Below, piece after piece: positions 1 to 10,479 of a stretch of 64,000 nucleotides of DNA. The notes beneath the pieces were generated by a model that was given only the letters and a program-made list of their open reading frames with translations, searched no databases and was not told the origin of the DNA. The stretch comes from Dipteris shenzhenensis. Its lineage: Eukaryota > Polypodiophyta > Polypodiopsida > Gleicheniales. The stretch's first letter is position 1. Each line of letters starts with the position of its first letter. The position numbers were made by a program, and so were the translations under genes. The stretch lies in assembly GCA_047967505.1 (NCBI GenBank), contig CM106538.1; one strand, written 5' to 3'.

Positions 1-28
1 TTTGCTTGCTTTTGTGTGTGTTCTTGTA

Positions 29-483
29 TGATGTGTATCACTTGGGGCCGGATGATGACTCAGCCGGTTGGATTCATCTCACGTCGAGTGGCATTCTAGT
101 ACTATCATGATTAAGGCCGGGTGATGGCTCACTTCAGCCGATTGGATTCACCTTGCCCCAACTGAGAGAGGAAAAGAGAGAGAGGGCAAGCGAGAGAGGA
201 ATATGTGTGATGCTTATGTAGGCTTGCTTATATGTGTGTGCATGTATGATGTCTATCACTTGGGGCCGGATGATAACGCGCTTCGATCAGTTGGATTCAT
301 CTTGCCTGGAGTAACGTTATATTAGGTAATATCATGATCAAGGCCAGGTGATGGCTTGCTTCGGTTGGCTGGATTCACCTCGGTTTGGTCTACTATCATA
401 TATTCACATATATTGTACATAGATGTCAATAGAACTGGTTATTGTCTAGATGATAGCTTGCCTTAGCTGGCTGGATTCATCTC
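29..483. repeat. Tandem repeat of about 218 bp built from short hairpins
   Basis: A unit beginning with a 'cttggggccggatgat' block at 41 recurs at 259, an offset of 218 bp. Each unit holds two related elements of about 35 bp, starting near 46 and 115, then 264 and 342; a fifth lies near 447-483. Each element has short complementary arms, GATGA/TCATC in the first, third and fifth and GGTGA/TCACC in the second and fourth. No ORF covers the region. Function is unknown; it may belong to a larger transposon whose left end is outside the window. Confidence 0.65.
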
Positions 484-1032
484 GATGAAACCTTCCCAAT
501 GAGCTCAACATGTGTGATCACACAATGGTGACCTAGATCAACTTGTTTCATTGAATCATGATTGCTATTATATGTTTTCATGTTTTGTCTTTTATAACCT
601 ATCCTCCTTCGATAGCCTGATATGGTTTCTTGGACCAATTATAGCTTACCTATGTTTTGCTTGCACCTCGATCATTTGTATGAGCCGCACTATTGCTTGT
701 ACGGTCCACGCTATAATTATCTATTAGAAATTCATGTTAGCATGTGTGTGTCGATATAAATTTTATTTCTAGAGAAATTGTGTTGCACATGCTCTATGTG
801 TTTCTACATATAATTTGACTTTTGCTTTCATCGTATCATAGCAAAGATTGTTGTTATTTACACAATTTTTTTGCTTTTGTTTTTGTAATGATTGTTGAGA
901 GTTAACATAATGCATTACAATTAGGCCTAGACGTGTGAATTACTTAATTACTTCTGCATTGGTTTTTGTATGTACATGTTGTCATGGTAGCAGAACCTCA
1001 TGAGTGCATACGTAGTGATTGTTATATGAATT

Positions 1033-1330
1033 ACACTACAAGGCATAGGCCCTTTTTCGGCAAAAATACCGACGCATTTTACATTTAAAAAAAAATTTCA
1101 CGGGCGCAAACGTCATTATTAAGGTCGTTAAAAGCGTCGAAAAAGAACCGTCACTATAAAGCATCGCTATATATCGACACTGTTAAATGTCACTATATAG
1201 CGACACTGATAATCATTGCTATATAGCGACACTGGTAAACGTCGCTATATAGCGACAATTAACAGAACTTTAAAAAAAGTATTAGTGGGGCTAAATAGGG
1301 CCATAGGAAGCCCTGTTTTGCCCCACTAAT
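1033..1330 (+). mobile_element. CACTA (En/Spm) transposon left end with subterminal repeats
   Basis: The sequence CACTACAAGGCATAGGCC at 1033 has the form of a CACTA-superfamily terminal inverted repeat. It is followed at about 1150-1258 by several copies of a palindromic motif, best seen as GTCGCTATATAGCGAC at 1241, spaced roughly 25-30 bp. Arrays of this kind are the transposase-binding subterminal regions of plant CACTA elements. No matching right end was found, so the element is probably truncated or interrupted. Confidence 0.6.
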
Positions 1331-1360
1331 GCTTTTTTTTTAAATTACAAAAAAAAGTTT

Positions 1361-1554
1361 TTTATTACAAAATTTCCCTTGCGAAAAGGGTGATACAAAA
1401 TCACTCAAATGAAATGATCGAGCAACAAAAGTATATACATGTCGAACATATACAACATTGTTTGTTACAAAATTACCCTTTCGAAAAGGGTGATACAAAA
1501 TTGCTCAAATGAGCGGATATACAAAATGACATACATGGCGAAGTATATGCAAAC
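1361..1554. repeat. 100-bp direct tandem duplication
   Basis: Two adjacent copies start at 1361 and 1461 with 'ttacaaaatt', followed by a small hairpin (CCCTT then AAGGG) and 'gatacaaaat'. The copies differ at several positions, so the duplication is not recent. It lies just inside the CACTA-like end. Confidence 0.7.
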
Positions 1555-1579
1555 TACTACTACTACTACTACTACTACT
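1553..1579. repeat. (ACT)n microsatellite
   Basis: About nine uninterrupted ACT trinucleotide units. Ordinary simple repeat. Confidence 0.9.
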
Positions 1580-1885
1580 CATTCGAATCGTCCTCGTCAT
1601 CCTCATCGTCGTCCTCATCTTGTTGGCCTGATCCTTGGTCCTTGTGAGCTGCGCCTTCTCCTTGATCCTCGTCACATGCGTCTGATCCCTAGCCCTGGTG
1701 ATCGCTCACCTCTAGTGATGGGACGCTCGAGCTTTGACCCTAAGAGTGAACCATATAAATTGAAAATTAGATTGGAACTTAAAGAATAAAACAATTTAAA
1801 AAGTGAGATTACAAGTACGAGTAGACTTATACTGTGCAAGCAGCCACCTCAGCCCAATCGACCGTCGCTCTTTTCCCTCTTTCAT

Positions 1886-2016
1886 GCTCATGTTCTTATG
1901 CTCATGTAGAAGCATAAGCATGAGCATATGTATCCTTCTCTTATGCTCATGCTTATGCTTATGCATAAGACTCCTCTTTTCCTTTGCCTATGCCTATGCC
2001 TATGCCTATGCTTATG
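1886..2016. repeat. Hexamer-rich simple repeat (TATGCY)n
   Basis: Runs of 'tatgcc' and 'tatgct' units, partly in inverted arrangement (TGCTCATG near 1888, CATGAGCA near 1918). Predicted ORFs over it are low-complexity Leu/Cys/Tyr strings and are not genes. Confidence 0.75.
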
Positions 2017-2124
2017 TTTGTTTTTTGTTTTTTGTTTTCGTGTTTGTGTCTATGTTAGACATGGGATCACATCACACGTTCGACGAGTACGGACTGCCTT
2101 GCAAGAGGAGACATCACAATCTAT

Positions 2125-3165
2125 ATGCTCTATCTATATGCTCTAGAGGACTTTGATTCCTCTCAGGCGACACCTGAGGGGACTACCCCTGGTCTGAATC
2201 CTCTTGTACCTAGCACTATGATTACCCCTAGTCCGACTCCTCTCAGACATAGCACTATGACTACCCCTCAAGGAACTCCTTTGCTAGCTGCACATGGCTT
2301 TGTTGGGAGTCCCAACGAGTTTGTAGCATAGATGAGCAATGAGGAGGTAGGGAGATTCTTCTCTCTGCTATCTCAGAGGACCTCAGCAATTCCCTCCCCT
2401 ACACCGACGGCTGGACCTAGTGACCAGTCGTCCCCTCGTGCCCCTTCGACCGAGGGGTCATCACTTGCGCGTGCCTCTTGTAAGGAAAGGAAGAGTAGGA
2501 GGGGTAGCTTATGTTGTGCTGACTCGGGAGATGTAGACGAGTCAGCACACTCACATCCCTACAGATCTCCACTTAGTTAGGAGACACAGTATCAGTCAGG
2601 TCCCTTGCCCTCTCCTACTCCCACTGCTACTCCTCGCTCCGGAAGCGCTTGCACAGCTTCCACTCCTAACTCTGCTACCATCAGTCCTCCTTACTCATCA
2701 GAGGATCTCTCCTATCAAATCATGGCTGCTGGAGAGATAATAGAAGATAGAAAGGGCAAAGCAGTGATGGCCACCATGAGGCGGTTGATGAGCCATCACT
2801 TCAAGAGCTGCATTACTACCGATTGGCGGTATCAAGATGACCAAAAGAAGTAGGCGGTCATCGATGAATTAAAACAAAAATACCCTAACCCGCCAAATTG
2901 GGAGTTTAATGAGAATTATATGCGAGAGCGCATGGGTTTGGTCTTGAAGCATCGTAGATCAACCTTGCGTACTTCCATCACAAAGGGGTTGGCTAAACCC
3001 AGCTGGGCAGACAAAGCTGATTGGAAGTTCTTCAAGAAGTAGAATAGGGACCATCCCAAAATGTTCGAGGGTCAAAGGAGGGCTGCGAAGAGATGGTTGG
3101 ACATCGTAGGTACTTCGCACTTTGGTGCAAGCGGATGGTTGGTGTTCGAGGCAACCGTGGTAAGT
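2125..3165 (+). pseudogene. Decayed ORF of a plant CACTA-type transposon
   Basis: A Pro/Ser/Thr-rich stretch (about 2160-2640) is followed by a conserved-looking stretch (about 2700-3160). The latter reads, through in-frame stops near 2851 and 3040, as a basic, Trp-rich segment with motifs such as YPNPPNW, SWADKADW and RAAKRWLDIVGTSHFG. This resembles the accessory protein of plant En/Spm elements (Transposase_24-like), which would suit its position downstream of the CACTA end at 1033. The family assignment is from memory of the pattern, so it is only moderately secure. The stops make it a pseudogene. No transposase (TNP2-type) domain was seen. Confidence 0.4.
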
Positions 3166-3334
3166 ATACTGCTTCTCATTTAATGTATTGTTCTATTTGT
3201 TTTACTACATATTACATGCACTTTATCTAACTCTCATAAATTGGATCCACAGCAAGCTGTGATGGGTCATCTTTCTACAGATGCAGAGATGCGATGCACA
3301 TTTCGCATAGGAACAAAGCCGTGGTTTATTGAGC

Positions 3335-3432
3335 AAGAGGGAAAAGAGGAGAAGAGAGAAGAAGAGGGAAAGAGAGATTGGAAAAGGGGAAAGAGGGAAA
3401 GAAAGAGAGAAGAAGAGGAAAAGTAAAGAGGG
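3335..3432 (+). repeat. Purine-only GA-rich tract
   Basis: About 90 bases of almost pure A and G, at the left edge of the repeated LTR sequence. ORFs across it encode Lys/Glu/Arg strings on + and Ser/Leu/Phe strings on -, so I do not accept them as genes. Confidence 0.7.
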
Positions 3433-3683
3433 AATCCTTCTAGAACTCTTATGTGAAATAAGGAGGATGTGGACATGTGGAAAAGAGAGGGTCCCTATGG
3501 GCTCCATGTGAGGAGACTCTTGACTTTCTCTATATTTTAAGAGTCTTGAGCATCTTGTGATGGGACACATGGCAAGAGTATCCAAAAAGGACATGGATGG
3601 TGACATACGTGCTTATGTGATTGATGGGGAAAGGAATCTACAGGCAGCAATTGTAAATGGGTGAAGGAGGGTAACAAAATCTC

Positions 3684-3690
3684 TATAAAA
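3684..3690 (+). promoter_or_regulatory. LTR TATA box
   Basis: TATAAAA in the context 'ctctataaaaggag', conserved in all three LTR copies (3684, 7826, 15054). It is followed by pyrimidine-rich sequence typical of an LTR transcription start. Inferred core promoter. Confidence 0.55.
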
Positions 3691-4196
3691 GGAGGCCTCC
3701 TCTCCCTTGTTCATCAATCTCTTCCACCATTAGGCCTCATGTTGCTGTAGCTCTAGTCTCCCCAAGCCTCTTCCATGAGCCTTCTCTCCCTCTTGTAAAT
3801 ATTCTCTTATGTAGACTCTTGAGTCCATCTCTCTCTAGTTTATTCTCTCTCTATGAGTAGTCTTGGAGCTTCCGCTCCCTCTTGTATGTATGAAACCTCT
3901 TCTTCTCCCTTGTATTTGTAGTGTTGGAGTGGATTCTCACTCTATTTGTAACGAAGGTCACTTCAGGTTCTCTCTCTCTTGAGTGTCTCTTCCCTTTTCT
4001 TTCTTTCAAAGCCTTAAAAGTTCTTTCTATTCGGCTGCTCACTATGCACACATGGTCCATCTGTTTCCCGAGCCACCCTGCAAGCTTCTTACCCTCTTTT
4101 AGGAAAAATACATGAGGGGTGGATCGTTGATGAAGGTGGAGTCTTGAGGGAGCATCCTGCTCAGGCGAAATTAGCCTGGGTGGAGGGCAGTTTTCA

Positions 4197-4716
4197 TGAT
4201 AGTTTGACCCCCTATTAGTGTTTTGCTCATAACTTTCTGCTCAGTAGTTCGATTGTAATGAAATTTATATTAGCACAAAGCTCTCTTTAAGCGCATGTTT
4301 GTATGTGATCAGATCTTGAATCAGATATTGCTGCAAAAAGTTATGATTCTCTATGTCTGACAATCAGTTTTTATGACAGTTTTTACCCCCGTCTAGTCAA
4401 CTATCCATAACTTTTTACCCGCTTCTCTGTTTCTTATGAAACATATATCAACGCGAAGCCCTCTTTAAGATGCATGTCTCTACGTACTTAGATCTTGAAT
4501 CAGATACTGCTGCAAAATGTTATAAGTCTCTGTGTTTGACAGTCTATTTTCATGATAGTTTTTACCCCCTTCCAGTAAACTGTCCATATCTCTTCAACCG
4601 TCTGTCTGTTTTCAATGAAACTTATATCAGCGTGAAGCCATCTCAAGTGCATCTCTTTATGTTCTTGAATCTCTAATATCATGTCTCTACTAAAAGTTAT
4701 AGGCCTCTGTGTCTAA
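4197..4716 (+). repeat. Three tandem units of about 175 bp inside the LTR
   Basis: Units begin 'tgatagttt' or 'tgacagttt' at 4197, 4374 and 4553 (177, 179 and 164 bp). Each contains 'cataactttt', a 'tgaaa..tatatca' block and 'tctctatgtctga'. The other two LTR copies carry only two units (about 8356-8690 and 15597-15945), so copy number differs within one LTR family. Confidence 0.75.
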
Positions 4717-5429
4717 TGATAGTTTGTAGAGTGTTTTGAGCTAAGTATAAAGGTGTCTATGAAGGAGGTGCAATGTTTCCCCGGAATCTACCCATCTGAC
4801 CCAATCAGCCCCTTCAAACTCCTCGATATATATCAGTTCATGTCATGTTGAGCCGCAAGATCTTCTTTCAAGAACATATCGCTCTTCTCTTTGGCGCAGA
4901 CCGGCTCACTGAGATTATGGCCTCTGTTGATCCTTTCCTTCTCCCTATGCTTGATTACAACATCACTTGGGATGTTACCATCTTCATTCTCATCTGAGGG
5001 AGGAAAGTATGGTGTGGTATCTTGGCATAAAAGCTTCTTTCTAATGTCCCATTCTCAATGATAAATATCTTTGGCAATCACTTCGAAAGCAGCAGGAAGT
5101 GAAGAGGTGCGTGAAGTTTATTACCCCCAACTTCATGTCACAGTACATGCAGGTTTGCACAGATGCCTAGATACAATCCGGATTAAATGCACATTTGATA
5201 CCTACAAGATGAGTATATCTATTTTGTTTTTCATAGTCATCTATATTTACGAGTGCATGCAAGGTCTTGCTAGACCAATGATTTCTTTCTTCTTTGTCCA
5301 TTAACTTATTGATGACTTATGGTATGTATTTACTTCTTGGTTCAAGCAAGGCATACTTTTATTTTGCCCTTTATGTGGTGAGGTATACTTATATGTCTTT
5401 CATGATGAACACCTATGGCTGACTTAATG

Positions 5430-5935
5430 AGTACTAGTTTGGCTGTGGCATCCATGGATTACTTATTGCATACTTGTTTGAACATGGCAAGGTTCAATGT
5501 CTTTCATGTGACAATATTTATGAACACATATGGCTAATTGCTTGAGTACTTATTTGGACATGGCATAGGGAAAACTACTTGAGTACTCGTCTAGATGTGG
5601 TACATGGATTATTACTGACTCCTTGCTTGGATGTGACACATATTTACTCATCTGGACGTGGTACATGGATTATTACTAAGTCCTCGTTTGGATGTGACAC
5701 GTATTTATCTGGCTTTCATGATGGACACAGATGGATTACTTATTGAGTACTCATTTTGACATGGTCATATTGCATACTCATTTGCATGTGGCAAGGTTCA
5801 ACGGCTTTCAAATGAACACATATGGATTACTTCTTGAGTACTCATTTGGACATGGCACATATGGATTATTTATTACGTACTCGTTTAGATGTGGCACATA
5901 TGCATTACTATTGAGTACTTGTTTAGATGTGATCA
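5430..5935. repeat. Degenerate tandem array, about 45-bp unit
   Basis: Repeated blocks of the form 'ggattacttattgagtactc' followed by 'gtttggatgtggcacata', diverged from one another. Short ORFs here are by-products of the repeat. No gene is supported. Confidence 0.65.
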
Positions 5936-6139
5936 CCATTCTCGGATGCCCATTTTCTTGGTTTCTTCTCGATTTTGTTTGTAATCTCGGATGCTCGTCT
6001 TCCCAATTGTTCAGTACTTTCGGATGCAAAGAGGTTGTTATTTCATTGCCTCTATGATTATGTAAGCTGTGTCTAATCCTTACAAGCTTGCCTCTTGTCA
6101 TACATGTGTGTCTTATTCTCGTTGTATTTTTTGTTGTTT

Positions 6140-6275
6140 GATACTTCTGGCTGCCCAATTGTTCGGTACTTCTGGGATATCCAATTGTTCGTATTTCTAG
6201 TTGTTCGGTACTTTCGGTTGCCTAGTTGTTCGGTACTTCTGGGATGCTCAATTGTTCGGTACTTTCGAATGTTTG
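6140..6275. repeat. Tandem array of a 28-bp unit with TTGTTCGGTACTT core
   Basis: 'ttgttcggtactt' recurs near 6160, 6208, 6228 and 6252 with related flanks ('ctgggatgctcaa'). It abuts the 150-bp duplication that follows. No coding signal. Confidence 0.65.
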
Positions 6276-6278
6276 GAT

Positions 6279-6590
6279 GCTCATTGTGTTTCTAGATTAT
6301 TGGTTCTTGATTTGCAGGATCATTCTGGGCCTTTCTGTTGTGTTGTTGTGGCTTTCTTACACTACGCAAGCGATATTTCAGACTTGGCTTTATGGACGTA
6401 TCAAATTTGATACTTCAGGATGCCCAAATGCTCATTGTCTTTTTGGATTATTGGTTCTTGATTTGCAGGAACTTTATGGGGCCTTCCTATTGTGTTGCTA
6501 CGGCTTTCTTACACTACCCAAGAGACATTTTAGCTCTGGCTTGGTGGACATCTCAAATCACCCCTCCATACTCATCTTTGGAGTGACCAA
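6279..6590. repeat. 150-bp direct duplication
   Basis: 'tgctcattg' at 6279 and 6429 begins two copies of a segment containing 'ttattggttcttgatttgca', 'ggctttcttacactac' and a variant of 'tttagacttggctt'. The copies are clearly diverged. Nothing recognisable is encoded. Confidence 0.75.
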
Positions 6591-7146
6591 AGCAATTTTC
6601 TCATACATTCATCCTTGGTACAATAGAAATAGACACTTGAATATTTGATGTGTTCATATACACTACATGAAATAGGTCATTTTATGTGGATGAATTGTGC
6701 AAAACATGAAGGCATGATTATAAAGGTTTGAGGAGGTTTGACCACATTGAACTTGGAGACAACAAGCTCTACTATTTAGATGAAGAGCTCAAACATCGAA
6801 CTTGAAGATCTCAAGCCCTGATTATGCATCATCACTATGTCAAACAAGTTGAGATTTTCAAGAAGATTTTTCTATTTTTCACACATACTTTTCATTGTAT
6901 CATGCATCAAACATAGTGTCTATACTTTGCACTATACTATGGACAAGTGCTTGTCTTATGCCCTTGTACTATCCACATGCAATTTGCACTGTATCATCGA
7001 GCTTTACACTGTATCATTCAAAATGGCATATGGCCATCCTTTGTATATATATTCACATAGATATATATAGTGGCTCGGGTTTTTTCCCTTGTACTCCCCA
7101 AGGGTTTTTTTTCATCCGTAGCTAGAGGACCTAGTTTGAGTGGGGG

Positions 7147-7322
7147 TGTTAGAGCTATATATAGCTTTCCCTAACTCAGCCTAGTCCTCAACTATATATA
7201 TGCCTATGATCTATGAATAGAATCACTTTCTTGGGAGCAACTCTTGTGTCGGCGGTCTCTCTCCTCTTTCTCTTCCTCTCAACACAACTCTTGTGTCCAT
7301 CTCTCTCCTCTTTCTCTTCCTC
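7147..7322 (+). mobile_element. Possible LTR remnant
   Basis: A purine-rich 'gagtgggggtg' directly precedes TGTTAGAGCTATATATAG, the arrangement of a polypurine tract and LTR start. It is followed by TA-rich sequence and a CT-rich stretch with 'caactcttgtgtc' twice. No paired LTR or internal domain was found, so this is tentative. Confidence 0.3.
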
Positions 7323-7481
7323 TTAATAGAGTGATGGGTGATATAGTTGTTCAATGGGAAATGGTAAAGCACTATGAGCCCTTAGCAGATGCAGCAAGGA
7401 CAAAATTGGATAGGTGGCTCATAGAATGGAAAGAATCCCGTGCTACCATTCATAGAAAAAACCTCGCAATGCATGGCATGA

Positions 7482-9796
7482 AGAGGTGGGCTCATGTCCA
7501 TGTATTCCAATAATATAAGAGAGATCACATGCCAAGCATGTGGAAGGCATGTGGAGGAGTGTGAAGTCAAGAGGAATCCTTCTAGAATTCCTATGTGGAA
7601 TAAGGAGGATGTGGACATATGGAAAAGAGAGGGTCCCTATGGGCTCCATGTGGGGAGACTCTTGACTTTCCCAATATTTTAAGAGTCTTGAGCATCTTTT
7701 GATGGAACACATGGCAAGAGTAGCCAAAAAGGACATGGATGGTGACATACGAGCTTGTGTGATTGATGGGGAAAGGAATCTATAGGCAGCAATTGTAAAT
7801 GGGTGAAGGAGAGTGATAAAATCTCTATAAAAGGAGCCCTCCTCTCCCTTGTTCATCATCTCTTCCACCATAAGGCCTCATGTTGCTGTAGCTCTACTAT
7901 CCTCAAGCATCTTCCATTATCCTTCTCGCCCTCTTGTAGATATTCTCTTATGTAGACTCTTGAGTCTATCTCTCTCTAGCTCATTCTCTCTCTATGAGTA
8001 GTCATGGAGCTTCCGCTCCCTCTTGTACGTATGAAACCTCTTCTTCTCCCTTGTGTTTGTAGTATTTTGAGTTGCATTGGAGTGGAGTCTCACTCCATTG
8101 GTAATGAAGGTCACTTCAAGTTCTCTCTCTTGAGTGTCTCTTCCCTTTTTCCATTATTTTCTCTTCCAAAGTGCTCAAAAGTGTTGTCTATTCGGCCACT
8201 CATTGCACATACATGGTTTATCTATTTCCCAAGTCACAAACAAAGTTCTTCCTTCCCTCTTAAGAGACCTCTATGGTACTTGGATCGTTGATGAAGTCTA
8301 ATCATGGAGGTAGTATTCTCCCAAGTCGGCACCAGTAGAAGGAGTAGGTGTTTTTTATGATAGTTTGACCCCCTGTCAGTATTTTGCTCATAACTTTTTT
8401 CTCGATGGTCCGATTTAAATGAACTTATATCAACACGAAGCTCTCTTCAAGGAGCATCATTGTATGTCTTCAGTTATTGTATTAGATGTTAAACCAAAAA
8501 TCTGTGACTCTGTGTGTGTGACTATTTCCTTCAGATAGTTTCTACCCCTGCCCAATAAACTACCCCTATCTTTTTGACCACTTCTCTGTTTCTTACAAAA
8601 ATTATATTAGAGTGAAGCCATTTCAAGGCGCATCTTAATATTTATTTGAATCTTTTACATAATGTCTCTATTGAAAGTTATAAGAAAATATACATACATA
8701 AGGGGTTTTTTAATTCAAAAAGTGAAAATTTTCATATACTATAATCATCTCAAAATTTATAGAAGGGGTTAATATAGCTTATAAAAATCCATAGGTATAC
8801 CCCTTGATTGTACGTGCTATATGGGCTTTTTACATAGTGCCCCCACCCCCCTCCCTCGGGATAATATGACATACTTTAGTAATATAAATAGTAATGCCAA
8901 AATGCTCCTCAAGCTCAATGGCCTCAAAATGAAGTTATCCCAACACCATGTTGCCACACCCTCTATGCTAGCACATAGTATGATGCACCATGCTTTGCTC
9001 CCAATGAAAAACACGATCTCTTTCTTTACTTAGCACTTTCTTTTTTGTACCTCCAAAATAGATAGTGCCCATGGCAAGCCAATTAGCACTTTCCTCATCA
9101 GGCCCATAAAAGCTCTAAACTCTAGTTTTTTGAACCACATCATTAAGCATTTTCCAAAATGATATTTGTGCAAATATATCTTCAACCTTGAACTCAAAAG
9201 TGGCAATAGTCAAAAGTTCATGGACATAAGTATCATACACATGTGCTGACATTATGGGCCAACCAAGGACTCGATGAACATGGTAAAAATGAACTCACAT
9301 ATCTTGCAAATTTCCTCGTGGTCACATCCTATTAAACAAGTCCAAAGCACTATATGGCCTCTATGTCTAATGATAGTTTGTAGAGTATTTTGAGCTAATT
9401 ATAAAGGTATCTATTAAGGAGGTGCAATGTTTCCTCAGAACCTACCCATCTGACCCAATCAGCCCCTTCAAACCCCTTGATATATATCAGTTCATGTCAT
9501 GTTGAGCTGTAAGATCTTCTTTCAACAACGTATCGCTCTTTTCTTTGGTGCAAACCGGCTTGCTGAGATTATGGCCTCCGCTGATCCTTTCCTTCTCCTT
9601 ATGCTTGAGTACAACATCACTTGGGATGTTACCATCTTCATTCTCATCTAAGGGAGGAAAGTATGGTGTGGTCTCTTGGTATCAAAGCTTCTTTTTAATG
9701 TCCCTTTCCCAGTGATTAATATCTCCATCACTCAGTTTGAAAGTAGTAGGAAGTGAAGAGGTGCGTGAAGTTTATTACCCCCAACTTCATGTCACA
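7482..9796 (+). repeat. Gypsy LTR copy B (5' side, left-truncated)
   Basis: Aligns with 14709-16017 from 'ctcatgtccatgt' onward, and with 3427-5142. A TATAAAA box is at 7826. It ends CTTCATGTCACA at 9796, with gypsy internal sequence following. The first about 250 bp of the LTR seen at 14460-14708 are absent here. Confidence 0.7.
8683..9353. mobile_element. About 670-bp AT-rich insertion inside LTR copy B
   Basis: LTR copies A and C are continuous through 'aagttataggcctctgtgtc', whereas copy B is interrupted after 'aagttata' and resumes at 'tatggcctctatgtc' near 9354. The inserted sequence has no domain I recognise. A possible short duplication, TATA, sits at the edges but is too short to be convincing. 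Class unknown. Confidence 0.5.
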
Positions 9797-10440
9797 TCTT
9801 TTGGTGGTGGAGATACCGGGTACATTCAGTATTGGATTCATCTCACCTTACTAAATGGTCTTGGGTGTACTTGATTGCATGTTATGCCTAGTATAGGAAT
9901 GTGTTTTTTGATGTGATAAAGAAGATGCCTAGAAGAACTCCATTAGAAGAGATTGCAGCCTGTTTAAGAGAACTAGAAGATTGTGAAGGTGATGCTCAAA
10001 CTATTCGCACGGTCATCATGATCATATTCTTTATGTTTGCACTCTTGAATATGTTGGTGAATTGACAATGCCAGCAGTAGGCACAATGATAGATTGGGAT
10101 TGTTTCATGCACTGGTAGCTTGGTGTGAAGAATAGTTGAGTCTTTGGGTAGTTTTTGACTATAACAGTGAAGTGGTGATTCTCAATGCTTTCAACTTCCT
10201 TTGCTATGCAAATGATGAAGAGTACACTATCTTGAAGCTGTTATGTGCACTTCCAATTGTGAGAAGGGTGATTCTTGAATGCATGTATACACAATCTTTT
10301 CATGGTGCTAGTTGGTCACTTACTTTTGAAGATTTTATTAAGGATCACATTGTGGAGGGTTTTCAACAAGTGGTTATGCATAATAAGTTGATCTTGGTAT
10401 ACTAAGGCTCTATGGGATCTTGTTTGGGATATTATTTAGA
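9797..10440 (+). other. Gypsy leader between LTR and gag
   Basis: This is the element's internal 5' region. A short ORF (10136-10405, 89 aa) shows no recognisable domain. I could not identify the primer binding site with confidence: 'TGGTGGTGGAGATACC' near 9802 is the nearest TGG-starting candidate. Confidence 0.35.
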
Positions 10441-10479
10441 TATTGGTGTTTCCCTTTTGTGTTTCATCATGGTGAAGAT

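Larger units (their letters stand above)
3427..5142 (+). mobile_element. Lone Ty3/gypsy LTR fragment (copy A of three)
   Basis: This stretch matches 7560-9796 and 14790-16017 in order and orientation, so it is a third copy of the LTR of the gypsy element at 7482-16017. It ends with CTTCATGTCACA at 5142, the same 3' terminus as the LTR ending at 9796. TGTCACA is the inverse of the TGTGACA that starts the LTR at 14460. The first part of the LTR is missing and no gypsy internal sequence follows, so it is a solo or truncated LTR. A TATAAAA box lies at 3684. Confidence 0.7.

Noticed and set aside
1803-2156. ORF of 117 aa with repeated Leu/Cys/Tyr
   Set aside because: It is the translation of a hexamer simple repeat; both overlapping frames give similar low-complexity strings.
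3241-3606. Three overlapping ORFs on both strands
   Set aside because: They translate a GA-only tract into Lys/Glu/Arg or Ser/Leu/Phe strings with no domain.
6660-6690. Second CACTA terminus at 'cactacatgaaatagg'
   Set aside because: It resembles a CACTA end, but no subterminal repeats or partner follow, so five to eight matching bases are not enough.
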